Positions 54,263 to 63,900 of a stretch of DNA of 64,000 bases are shown piece by piece. Origin of the DNA: Streptomyces katrae (lineage in GTDB: Bacteria; Actinomycetota; Actinomycetes; Streptomycetales; Streptomycetaceae); assembly GCF_000717655.1 (NCBI RefSeq), contig NZ_JNZY01000012.1:62001-126000 (forward strand). The letters are read 5' to 3'. The position numbers and the translations under genes are program-made. The notes under the pieces were generated by a model. The model ran no database searches and was not told the origin of the DNA. It saw only the letters and a program-made list of their open reading frames with translations. Each line of letters opens with the position of its first letter. The stretch's first letter is position 1.

Positions 54263-55351
54263 TTGCAAGCTGACCGCACACGCATACTCGACGCCGAAGC
54301 CATCGCCACCATCGTCACGAAGGTGGGGCTGGGGCAACTCTACGATCTGACGATCGCCCGTCTGGAAACCGTTCTCGCCACCGGCCGCGACGCACCGGTG
54401 GAAATGAAGCAGCGGGACGGATTCCTCATCGAGACACCCCATCTGGGGCTGCTGGAGTGGATGCCCGCGCTCCGGCACGGCGCCACGGTGTCCATGAAGA
54501 TGGTCGGCTACAACCCGCACAATCCGGTCAAGAACCAGCTGCCCACCATTTTGTCCACCCTGTGCGCCTTCGATGCCGACAGCGGCCACCTGCGGACGGT
54601 CATCGACGGGACCTTCGCCACCGCCATCCGTACGGGCGCAGCGTCCGCCCTGGCCAGCCGGGTGCTGGCGCGCCCGGACTCCGCGGTCCTCGGTCTCGTG
54701 GGCTGCGGCGCGCAGGCCGTGACCCAACTGCACGCCCTGTCCCGGGTCTTCTCCTTCTCCGAGATCCTGGTGTGCGACGAGGACGTGCGCGCGGAGAACT
54801 CCTTCGCGGCCCGGTCCCGGCTGCCTGCCGGGGCCGTACGGGTCGCGCCGCTGGCGGAGGTGGAGGAGCGGGCCGATGTGCTGTGCACCGCCACCTCGGT
54901 CGCGCCGTACGCGGGCCCGGTCATCCAGGGAACCAACCTCAAGCCCTGGGTACACATCAACGCCATCGGCTCCGACATGCCGGGGAAGACCGAGCTGCCG
55001 CTGGAGCTGCTGCGCAGGGCGGTCGTCTGCCCCGATCACGTGGCGCAGGCGCGGGCCGAGGGCGACTGCCAGCAGCTCGCTCCCGAGGAGATCGGGCCCT
55101 CGCTCGCCGAGATCCTCCTGGACCCGGAGGCCCACCGGAAGCTGTCCCCGGTCACCACCGTGTACGACTCGACGGGCCTGGCGCTGCAGGACCTCGTCAT
55201 GGTCGAGGTGTTCGAGGAGCTCGCACGGGACCTCGGTGTCGGTCACCACCTCGCCATCGAGGCGACCGCCGACGACCCGCAGGACCCCTACTCGTTCCTG
55301 CCGGGGCCGGTCACCCGGTCCTGGGAGGGGCGGCCGGGGGCACGGCGATGA
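54263..55351 (+). CDS. Lysine cyclodeaminase-type enzyme (ornithine cyclodeaminase family, RapL/VisC-like)
   Basis: 362-residue NAD-using enzyme of the ornithine cyclodeaminase/mu-crystallin family. VSMKMVGYNPHNP, DGTFATAIRTGAASALASRVLARP, the nucleotide motif LGLVGCGAQAVTQLHALSRV, HINAIGSDMPGKTELP, and VCPDHVAQARAEGDCQQL follow closely the lysine cyclodeaminases RapL and VisC, ending with the same ATADDPQDPYSFL tail. The expected reaction is L-lysine to L-pipecolate with loss of ammonia. A TTG start at 54263 follows AGGAG by 6 bases. The last bases overlap the adenylation gene start (ATGA). Ornithine to proline is a possible alternative. Confidence 0.88.
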   Translation: MQADRTRILDAEAIATIVTKVGLGQLYDLTIARLETVLATGRDAPVEMKQRDGFLIETPHLGLLEWMPALRHGATVSMKMVGYNPHNPVKNQLPTILSTLCAFDADSGHLRTVIDGTFATAIRTGAASALASRVLARPDSAVLGLVGCGAQAVTQLHALSRVFSFSEILVCDEDVRAENSFAARSRLPAGAVRVAPLAEVEERADVLCTATSVAPYAGPVIQGTNLKPWVHINAIGSDMPGKTELPLELLRRAVVCPDHVAQARAEGDCQQLAPEEIGPSLAEILLDPEAHRKLSPVTTVYDSTGLALQDLVMVEVFEELARDLGVGHHLAIEATADDPQDPYSFLPGPVTRSWEGRPGARR

Positions 55352-56952
55352 CCGCGGCGTCCCCTCCCCCGGGGCACGCCGGACCGGTGGTGGACATCGG
55401 CGTGTCCTCGGTCCTGGAGCTCATCGACCGCGAGGTCGGCGCGCACCCGGGGGCGCCCGCGGTGCGCGAACCGGGCCGGGAGGTGTCGTACGCGGAACTC
55501 GACCGTCTCGCGGACACCGTCGCGGACCGGCTCGGGCGGGACTTCGGCATAGCGCGCGGTGACACGGTGCTCATCGCCGGGCGGGCGGGTGCCGACTTCA
55601 CCGCGGCGGTCCTGGGCACGCTGCGGGCCGGAGCCGCCTATCTGCCGGTGGACACGACGTACCCGCCGGAGCGCATCGAGCAGATCCTGCGCGCGAGCAG
55701 CGCGGCACTGCTGGTCCTGGCCGATCCAGGGGCGCTGGACACCGGTGCCTCGGGGACGCGGGCGACCGCCCTGGCGGGTCTGGTGGCACCGGACCCGGCG
55801 GGCGGCGCGGCGCCGGCGGCGGTCCGCCGGCGGCCGGCGCCGGAGGATCCCGCTTACGTCATCTTCTCCTCCGGATCCACCGGCAACCCCAAGGGCATCG
55901 TCCAGACCCACCGCTGCCTGGCGAACTTCATCTCCTGGCAGGTGGACGGCTCCGGGCTCGGGCGCGGACGGCGGGTCCTGCAGGTGGCCCCGCTGACCTT
56001 CGATGTGTCGGTCCAGGAGATGTTCTACACGCTCGCCTCGGGCGGCTGCCTCCATGTGCCGGAGCCCCATGTGCGGCGCGATCCACGGGATCTGATCGAC
56101 TACGTCATCGACGAACGCATCGAGGTCGTGGACTTCCCGCAGTCGCTCATCGACGTGGTCATGGCGCTGCCGACGAACTTCGAGCACGCCGCGGACCTGC
56201 GCCACATCATCAGCGCGGGCGAGACGGTCCGGTGCACGGAGGCCCTGGAGGGGCTGCTGACGCGCCGGCCGGAGATCACCCTGCACAACCACTACGGGCC
56301 GGCCGAGAACCACATGGTGGCCAGCCACTCGATGAACGCGGCGGCCGGCAATCTCGAACCGAGGCCGCCCGTCGGGTCACTGGTGTGGAACACCTACGTC
56401 TACCTGCTGGACGAGCACGGTGTGCCGGTGCCCGACGGGCAGGTCGGGGAGGTGTACATCGGCGGTGCGGGGGTAGCCCTGGGGTACACCGATCCCGAGC
56501 TGAGCGGCACCGCGTTCGTGCCGGATCCGTTCCGCCCGGGCAAGCGGCTGTACCGCACCCGGGACCGGGGGGTGTGGCGGGCCGACCAGACGCTCCAGTT
56601 GCTGGGCCGGATGGACGACCTGATCAAGATCCGGGGCAATGCCGTGGAACCGCGGGAGGTGGAGGCGCGCCTCACGGACTTCTCCGGGGTCAAGGACGCC
56701 GCGGCGTTCCCGGTGGTGCGGGCCGGCGGGGCGGTGGAGCTGCACGCTGCTCTCACCGGTGCTCCGCCGCCGGCCTCGGAACTGCGCCGGGCGCTGCTCG
56801 CGGTCCTGCCCGACTACATGGTGCCGGTTCGCTGGTGGCTGGTGGACGGCCTGCCCGTCTCACCCAACGGCAAGCTGGACCGCAAGGCCCTGCCCGGCGA
56901 CGGGGCGCAGCCCCTGTCCCTGGTGCCTCACCATTCGAACGCCTCGCGGTAG
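55348..56952 (+). CDS. Stand-alone NRPS adenylation enzyme, proline/pipecolate-type pocket
   Basis: 534-residue amino-acid adenylating protein without carrier domain. A3 is VIFSSGSTGNPKGI, A5 HNHYGPAEN, A8 RMDDLIKIRGNAVEPREVE, A10 SPNGKLDRKALP with the essential Lys. A7 is YRTRDRG instead of YxTGD, so its Gly is replaced. Pocket residues read by alignment to GrsA from memory are D-V-Q-D-I-A-H-M-V-K, which differs from the usual proline code D-V-Q-x-I-A-H-V-V-K at few places. With a lysine cyclodeaminase directly upstream, activation of pipecolate or its hydroxylated form is the best inference. The partner carrier domain is not visible nearby. Confidence 0.88.
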   Translation: MTAASPPPGHAGPVVDIGVSSVLELIDREVGAHPGAPAVREPGREVSYAELDRLADTVADRLGRDFGIARGDTVLIAGRAGADFTAAVLGTLRAGAAYLPVDTTYPPERIEQILRASSAALLVLADPGALDTGASGTRATALAGLVAPDPAGGAAPAAVRRRPAPEDPAYVIFSSGSTGNPKGIVQTHRCLANFISWQVDGSGLGRGRRVLQVAPLTFDVSVQEMFYTLASGGCLHVPEPHVRRDPRDLIDYVIDERIEVVDFPQSLIDVVMALPTNFEHAADLRHIISAGETVRCTEALEGLLTRRPEITLHNHYGPAENHMVASHSMNAAAGNLEPRPPVGSLVWNTYVYLLDEHGVPVPDGQVGEVYIGGAGVALGYTDPELSGTAFVPDPFRPGKRLYRTRDRGVWRADQTLQLLGRMDDLIKIRGNAVEPREVEARLTDFSGVKDAAAFPVVRAGGAVELHAALTGAPPPASELRRALLAVLPDYMVPVRWWLVDGLPVSPNGKLDRKALPGDGAQPLSLVPHHSNASR

Positions 56953-57764
56953 CCGCGCTTCTCGATGCAGTACGTCCGGAACGCCTCGGCCTTCTCGACC
57001 AGTGCGTCGTCCCCGGTGCGCACGGCGGCTTCGACGAACCAGTCGAACGCCGCCGTCGCATCGGCCTGGCGGGTGAAGTGGACCGCAGCGAACTTCCGGA
57101 AGGAGGCGCGCAGGCCGGTGGCGTTCATATCGGCCGCGGAGGACATCAGCTCGGCCACGTCGGCGTCCGTGACCGGCGGACGCGAAATGATTCGGACGGG
57201 CAGCTCGGACTGGATGGTGTTCTTGATTTCAATGGGGGCTTCGGCGTCCGAGAAATCAAGGCAGAGAGACAGCCTGGGGAGTCGTGAGACGCTCCGGGCC
57301 GAGTGCGGAACCGTGGTGTGGATTTTCCATACCTCACCACGGCGGAGGTGATAGACGATGTCGTTCTCGGAATGCAGGGAATCCTCGTCCGTGCGCAGGG
57401 GTATCTGAAGCCTCGTACCTGGCTCGGAGAATTCTAGAAAATCGACATGGGGCGCGAGAATTCCGTCACTGAGGCCGAATATACGGACCCACTGCAGCCT
57501 CTCGAGGGGGAAGTTGTCGGTGACGAGCGACATGATGTTGGGAAGCTTCCTGCCCAGCTCAGTCAGGGCGAGCTGCCCCTCGTAGGGCCGGAAGGCCGTG
57601 TCCTTGGCACTTCCCCCGGAGTTCGCGAGGACATGCGCGGACCAGTGACCGAAGGAAAATGCGTCGTACTCGCCACCGGCATCGTTGGAATCGATGACCG
57701 AAAGTTCCTCGGTCAAGTCGTAGGAATCGATCGGAAGCGTGGCGAGCCTTTGTGATTTGAGCAT
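56928..57764 (-). CDS. Proline 3-hydroxylase-family Fe(II)/2-oxoglutarate dioxygenase
   Basis: 278-residue dioxygenase of the proline cis-3-hydroxylase / aspartyl-asparaginyl hydroxylase group. It aligns along its length with Streptomyces proline 3-hydroxylase: EYDAFSFGHW, PHVDFLEF with metal ligands His106 and Asp108, HSENDIVYHLRRGEVWKIH, VPHSARS with ligand His154, then Arg164 for 2-oxoglutarate in RLSLCLDF, and the C-terminal helical domain FDWFVEAAVRTGDDALVEKAE. GetF of GE81112 biosynthesis, a pipecolate 3-hydroxylase, is of this type, so 3-hydroxylation of pipecolate is inferred. It is antisense to its neighbours and its 3' end overlaps the adenylation gene by 25 bases. ATG 57764 is used. 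Confidence 0.9.
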   Translation of the reverse strand: MLKSQRLATLPIDSYDLTEELSVIDSNDAGGEYDAFSFGHWSAHVLANSGGSAKDTAFRPYEGQLALTELGRKLPNIMSLVTDNFPLERLQWVRIFGLSDGILAPHVDFLEFSEPGTRLQIPLRTDEDSLHSENDIVYHLRRGEVWKIHTTVPHSARSVSRLPRLSLCLDFSDAEAPIEIKNTIQSELPVRIISRPPVTDADVAELMSSAADMNATGLRASFRKFAAVHFTRQADATAAFDWFVEAAVRTGDDALVEKAEAFRTYCIEKRGYREAFEW

Positions 57765-57819
57765 GCGAGATCCCGTCGGTTGATGAGCGCACCGTGGCGC
57801 CGGACTCCGATGATCGGCA

Positions 57820-57848
57820 ATCATAACGATTGGCGGAAGAGAGGGCAA
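57820..57848 (-). promoter_or_regulatory. Predicted promoter of the dioxygenase gene
   Basis: Reading leftward, TTGCCC (57848-57843) and TATGAT (57825-57820) are spaced 17 bases apart, 56 bases before ATG 57764. The -10 matches consensus at 5 of 6 positions, the -35 at 4 of 6. It lies in a locally AT-rich patch. Confidence 0.5.
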
Positions 57849-57876
57849 TGGCCGACCGCGGGCATCGGATTCGTGA

Positions 57877-57906
57877 TTGACAAGGGTTATTTACCTTGCG
57901 CAGGAT
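57877..57906 (+). promoter_or_regulatory. Predicted promoter of the NRPS gene
   Basis: A consensus TTGACA at 57877-57882 is followed after 18 bases by CAGGAT (57901-57906). Transcription would begin near 57913, only a few bases before the small ORF at 57921. It is divergent from the dioxygenase promoter in the same 198-base gap. Confidence 0.5.
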
Positions 57907-57920
57907 CTTAAGGGGACACC

Positions 57921-57953
57921 ATGTTCGTCGGAACCATCGAAGGTATTGGGTGA
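57921..57953 (+). CDS. Ten-codon leader ORF before the NRPS
   Basis: ATG 57921, preceded by AAGGGG at good spacing, encodes MFVGTIEGIG and stops at TGA 57951-57953. The NRPS ATG (57963) is 9 bases later in the same frame and has only a weak GGTGAG upstream. So the mini-ORF has the better ribosome site and could load ribosomes that restart on the NRPS, or act as a control leader. It is too short to judge by codon use. Confidence 0.35.
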   Translation: MFVGTIEGIG

Positions 57954-57962
57954 GCGTACAAA

Positions 57963-60900
57963 ATGCTGAGTGACAATGCCCTGAGTGAATCCTGGCTCGC
58001 CCGGCTGGTGGCCGGCCGCGGAGTTCCCTTCCTGGATGTCGTGTCCCCGGACGGAGACACGCCGGAATGCGTCCTGGAACCCGCAGTCACCGAGCGGCTG
58101 GACGCCCTGACGGGCGGCGACGCGACCGGCCTCCTGCTGCTGACCGTCGCGGCCACCCGGCTCGCGCTGGCCGCGCTCGACGAGGAACCCGGGCACGTGA
58201 TCCTCGTGCCCGTGCCCACCTCGCCGCCCGGGGCGGGCGCAGGGACCGGCACGGACGCGGTGCCGCGCGAGCTCGCGCTCTGCGCACCCCTCGACCGCGA
58301 GGCACCGGCCTCGGCCTTCCTGATGGCGCTGCACGCCGAACTCGAATCCGCCCTGCCCCTCGCCTGGCCCGACCGGGAGGCGGTCGCCTCCCGTCTGGAG
58401 CTCGCCGGTGTGCCCGTGGGCCGTGCGCTCGGCCGGCTGGGCGTCGTGTGCGAGGAGGCGGGCGGCAAGCTGCTGCAGCCGGTCGGCCTGTGTCTGACCC
58501 TGCGTCGGGCCGACGGCCGGCTGACCCTGACCGCCGAGGCGGACGGCGAGCTGCCGGTGGCCGCGGCAGCCCTGCTGCGTTGCACGGCGGCCGCTCTCGC
58601 GGAACTCGGCCGCTCACCTCGGCGGCCGGTCACGGAGCTGGACGTCCTCGGTCCCGCACAGCGCGCCGAACTGGAGCGGTGGTCGGGCCTGCCCGTCGTG
58701 GCGGACTTCGCCGACGCGACCCTCACCGGCATCGTCGACGACGCCGCGAACCGCTTCCCGGACCGCGAGGCGGTGTCCGACCACGACGGGGTGTGGAGCC
58801 ACCGGGAGCTGGCGCTGCGGTCGTCGCGGGCCGCGCGGTCGCTCACCGTCGACCACGGGGTGAAGCCGGGTGACCGGGTCGCACTGCTGCTGCCGAAGAG
58901 CCCCGAACTCGTGCTCGCGGTGCTGGCGGTACTGCGGGCCGGCGCCTCGATGGTGCCCCTCGACCCCTCGCACCCGCCGGAGCGGGTCGCCCGTCAGCTG
59001 CGCCTGAGCGGAGCGGTCTGCGCCATCTCCGCCGAGGACGAACTGCCCGGCCAGGTGGCCATCCCGGTGGTGTCCCCGAAGGCCCTCGCCACCGCCGACG
59101 GTCCGGGGGCGGCAGCCGCACCGGGTCCCGACGACGAAGCCATCCTCTTCTTCACGTCCGGATCGACCGGCCTGCCCCGCCCGGTGGCGCTCACCCACCG
59201 TCAGCTCGCCCACAAGACCCTCACCTCGGGGCAGCTCCTCGGTTTCGACGAGGAGATCCGGTGCGCCCTGCTGTCCGCGGTGACCTCTGACGCCCTGACG
59301 TACCAGATCTTCACGACGCTCGCCGCGGGCGGCTGCGTGGTGGTCATGGGCTCACCCCAGACGCTCTCGCCCGCTGAGTTCTGGGCGGCGACGCGACGCC
59401 TGCGCGTCAACGTCATCAACTGCGTCCCCTCCCTGCTCGCCGTGATGGCCGAAGGTCTGCCGGCAGGAGCCGCAGAAGACGTCCGCATCTGTCTGCTGGG
59501 CGGCGACGAGATCCCGGCGGGGCTCCTGCCCCGGCTGGCGGACCGGCTGCGCGTGGGCACCTTCGGCAACCTCTACGGGCCCACCGAGGCCACCATCGAG
59601 GCCACCACCTTCACCTGCCCCGGCTCGGCCTTCCCCGAGTTGACCACCGTCCCGGTCGGCAGGCCCTCCGAGGGCTTCGGCGTGCTGGTGCTCACCCCCC
59701 ACGGGGACCACGCACCGCCCGGCGTCCCCGGCGAGATCCACGTGCTCGGCCCCGGCGTGGCCCGTGGCTACGCCGATGACGAACCGACCGGCCCGGGGCG
59801 GTTCTGCGAGCTCCCCGCGCACCCCGGCGTCCGGGTGTTCCGGACCGGCGACTTCGGCCGCTGGAACCACCGGGGCGAGCTGGTCTTCCTGGGCCGCCGG
59901 GACAACCAGATCCAGATCCACGGCAACCGGGTCGAGCTCGGCGAGGTGGAGGCGTCCCTCAGCTCCGTCGCGGGCATCGTCACCGCCACGGTCCTTCCCT
60001 TCACCGCTCCCTCGGGACCGCCCACCGTCGTGGCCGTCTACACCTCGGACCAGGGACTCGAACCGGCCGACGTGCGCAGCCGGCTGGAGCTGCGCCTGCC
60101 CGGCTACATGGTCCCCGGCCGCATCCTGCGGCTCGACGAGCTGCCCGTCACCCTGCACGGAAAGATCGACCGCGTGGCCATCCTGGCCCATGTGGCCGGC
60201 CTGGACGGACAGGTCTGGCAGCCCGACGACGAAGCCGACCGCACCGCCGCCCGGATCTGGGCCGACGTGCTCGGCACCGCGCCGCGCGCCGCGGACGAGG
60301 ACCTCTTCGCGGCGGGCGGCCACAGCCTCACCGCCGCCGTCCTGGCGGGCCGGCTCGGCGCGGCTGCCGGCGGCGGCGCGATCACCGTCCGCGACGTGTT
60401 CACCGCCCGCACGCCCGAAGGCCTCGGCGCGCTGCTGCGCCGCGCCGCGGCCGACGGGCCCGCGGCCCCCGCCGCCCGGACACCGTGGCCCGAGACCCCG
60501 GAACCCGTCCCCGCGAGCAACGCCCAGCGCCGGATGTGGTTCCTCGAGCAGTACGAGGGCGGGGAACTGCGCCCGTACAACATGGTGGAGGCCTTCCGGC
60601 TGCCCGGCTCCCCCGAGGCGGCCGACGTGGCGGACGCCCTGGAGCGGACGGTGCGCCGGCACCAGGCCCTGCGCACCGTGTTCCGCACCGACCCCGACGG
60701 CCTGCGCCAGATCGTCCTGGCTCCCGAGCGGGCCCGGCCCGCACTGCAGGTCCACCGGTCGGACGCCGGGGGCACCGCTGGCCTGCTGCGGCGCATCGCC
60801 GATGCGGAGCAGCGCCACGTGTTCGACCCGGCGGAGGGCCCCCTGCTGCGTGCCCACTGGCTCGTCGAGGACGGGCGCCCCGGCGGCACGCTCCTGCTGT

Positions 60901-63900
60901 CCGTCCACCACAGCGTCTGCGACGGCTGGTCGTTCGCGGTGATCCTGCGCGACCTCCAGCGGTTCCTGAACGGCACGGCCCAGGTACCGGATCCCACGCA
61001 GTACGGTGCCTACGCGCTCGATCAGCACGCCCGCGGGGACGACGCGCAGAGCAGCGCGTTCTGGCGGCGCGTCCTGGACGGCGCGCCGCGCGTCGACCTG
61101 CCGCTCGACCGCAACCGTCCGGCGGAGCGCAGTTCGGCGGCGGGCACGGTCCGGCTGACGCTCGGCGAAGGCACGACCCGGTCCGTGCAGGACTTGTGCC
61201 GGCAGCTCGGCACCACCTCGTTCACGGCGTTGGTGGCCGCCGTCCGAGTCCTTCTGATGCGCTGGAGCGGGGCGGACGACATCGTGCTCGGCACGGTCGT
61301 CTCGGGCCGGGACCGTCCCGAACTCGCCGACTCGGTGGGGCTGTTCGTCAACACCGTCGCCCTGCGCACCCCGATCGGTCCGGAGCTCGGTTTCACCGAT
61401 GTGGTCGCGGCGGTCGCGGCGCACGCGCGGGAGGCCCGCGCCCATGAGGAGTACCCCTTCGAGGACCTCGTGGAGGCCCTGGGGCGCGAACGCATCGCGG
61501 GACGCAATCCGCTCTTCGACGTGCTGGTCGAGGCCGCCGTCTCCGGTACGGACCCGCTGGGCACCGAGGAGGGCCCGGCAGCCGAACACATCCGCCTGGA
61601 CAACGGCGCGGAGGGGTTCGACCTCGCCTTCAGCTTCGGCGAACCCGGCCCGGACCGTCCGATCGAGGTGGCGATCACCTACCGCGAGGACGTACTCGAC
61701 GCGGGGACGGCGCACCGGCTCGCCGGCCAGTTGGACCACCTCCTGACCGCTCTGGCCGAGGCCCCCGGGGCCCCCGTCGGCACGGCCCCCCTGCTGCCCG
61801 AGGCACAGCGCGCCGCGCTCATCGCGGCCGGTACCGGGGAGATCCCCTCCGCCGCGCAGTCCACCGGCACCCTCCTGGACCTCGTCCTCGCGCAGGTGCA
61901 GCGCGCACCCGAGGACCCGGCCGTCGCCTGCGGCGACCGTGTCCTGACCTACCGCGAGCTGGACCGCCGGGCCGATGTACTGGCCGCCCGGATCGCCGCG
62001 CTGGCGCCGACCGGCCCCGACCGCGTGGTCGCGGTGCTGTGCGAGCGCTCCGAGTGGATGCCGGTCGCGTTGCTCGCCGTCCTCAAGACCGGTTCGGCGT
62101 TCCTTCCCCTCGATCCGCAGCAGTCGCCGGCCCGGATCGCGCGAGTGCTGCGCGACAGCGGCGCGGTCGCCGCCGTCACCTCGGCGGACTTCACGCGGAC
62201 CACGGTCGCCGAAGGCCTGCCCACGGTGACCGTCGGCGACGCGACCGAGGCCGCTGCGGTCCGGGACGAGCCACGGCCGCTCCGGCCCGCCGGCCCCGCC
62301 GACCTCGCGTACGTCGTGTACACCTCCGGCTCCACCGGAACACCCAAGGGCGTCATGGTGGAGCACCGCGGCATAGTCAACTCCGTCCGGTTCCAGATCG
62401 ACCACTACGGCCTCGGCGCCGGCGGGGCGATCCTCCAGGTCGATCCGATCCACGCCGACGCCGGCATCGCCGACGTGTTCGGCGCGCTCGGTTCGGGCGC
62501 GCCCATGGTGATCGTCACCCGGGAGCAGCTGCTCACGCCGGAGGATGTGGCCGCGATCATGCAGCAGCACCCGGTCCGGCACGTGATGCTCGTGCCGAGC
62601 CTCTACCGGATGCTGCTCGACGAGGTCGGCCCGGCGTTCCGCGAGGTGCGCAAGGTCGTGCTCGGCGGGGAGCGGGTCACCCGGGCGCTCGCCGCCCGGC
62701 ATGCCGAAGTCCTTCCCGGCGCCGAGCTGTTCAACGAGTACGGCCCGGCCGAGGACAGTGTGGTCACCACATTGGACCCAGTGGTCACGACAGGGGCCGC
62801 CGACACGCCCGGCACATGGTCCGGGACCGCTTCCGGCGACGCCTCGATCGGCCGCCCGCTGCCCGGCAAGTGGGTGGATCTGCTCGACGAGCGGGGCATG
62901 CTCGTGCCGCTGGGGGCTCCTGGCGAGATCTGCATCGGCGGAGCAGGCCTGGCCCGCGGCTACCTCGGCGACGCGGAGCTGACCGCGGCCCGGTTCGTGA
63001 CCAGCCGGGTACGCCCGGGAGAACGCATGTACCGCACCGGCGACCTGGCCCGCCGGCTGCCCGACGGACGCCTGGAGTACCTGGGCCGGGTCGACGACCA
63101 GCTCAAGATCCGGGGCAACCGGGTCGAGCCGAACGAGGTGGCCGCGGTCCTCGCCGAAGCCCCCGGCCTGCGCAACGCCGCCGTGCTCCCGACGACCGGC
63201 GCCGAACCACGGCTGGTCGCCTACGTGGTCGGGGAGGCGGAGCCGGCGGCGCTGCGCCGGCACCTCGCGGAGCGGCTGCCCGCCTACATGATGCCCGCCG
63301 CCTTCGTGTACCTGCCCGCCCTGCCGGTGGCCGCGGGCGGCAAGCTGGACCGCCGGGCGCTGCCCGCGCCCGACGAGGCCCTGGCCACCGCGGAATCCCC
63401 TGCTGCCGCCCGGCCGTTCACCCCGGCCGAGCAGCACGTCGCCGACGTGTGGACGCAGGTTCTGGAGCGTCCCGTCACGGACCCGGACGCCAACCTGTTC
63501 GAGATGGGCGGCCACAGTCTGGCCGCCGCGCGCATCGCGCACGCCCTGCACGTCAAGGTGCGCACCGTCTTCGACTTCCCGACCGTCGCCGCGCTCACCA
63601 CGGCACTGGAAGGGCAGTCGGCGAAGGCCGCAGCGGAGCTGGGCCCGGCCGCGGGGGCGTCCTCGGAGAGCGGGTTCCTCCCGCTCTCCCGGGCACAGCG
63701 CCGCGTCTGGCTGACCTCACGGTGGGCGGGCTCCGACACGTTCATCATCTCCGACCTCGTACGGCTGGGCCGCCGGCTCGATGCCGGAGCGCTCCGCAGC
63801 GCCCTCGAAGCCGTCGTCGAGCGCCAGGACATGCTGCGCGCGCAGGTCCTGCCCCGGGGAACGGACGCGGAGCTGACCGTGCTGGACCGGTTGCCGGACG

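Noticed and set aside
57951..57953. TGA between the leader and NRPS as a selenocysteine or readthrough codon
   Set aside because: No selenocysteine machinery or stem-loop is evident and a normal ATG follows 9 bases later; a leader ORF is the simpler explanation.
59352..63551. A 1399-codon minus-strand reading frame opposite the NRPS
   Set aside because: It is Gly/Arg/Ala/Val-rich, has no domains and mirrors the NRPS codons; such long antisense frames are normal in very GC-rich DNA. The same holds for the long minus-strand frames at 11764-15717 and 18816-22811 and the plus-strand frame at 8358-11585.
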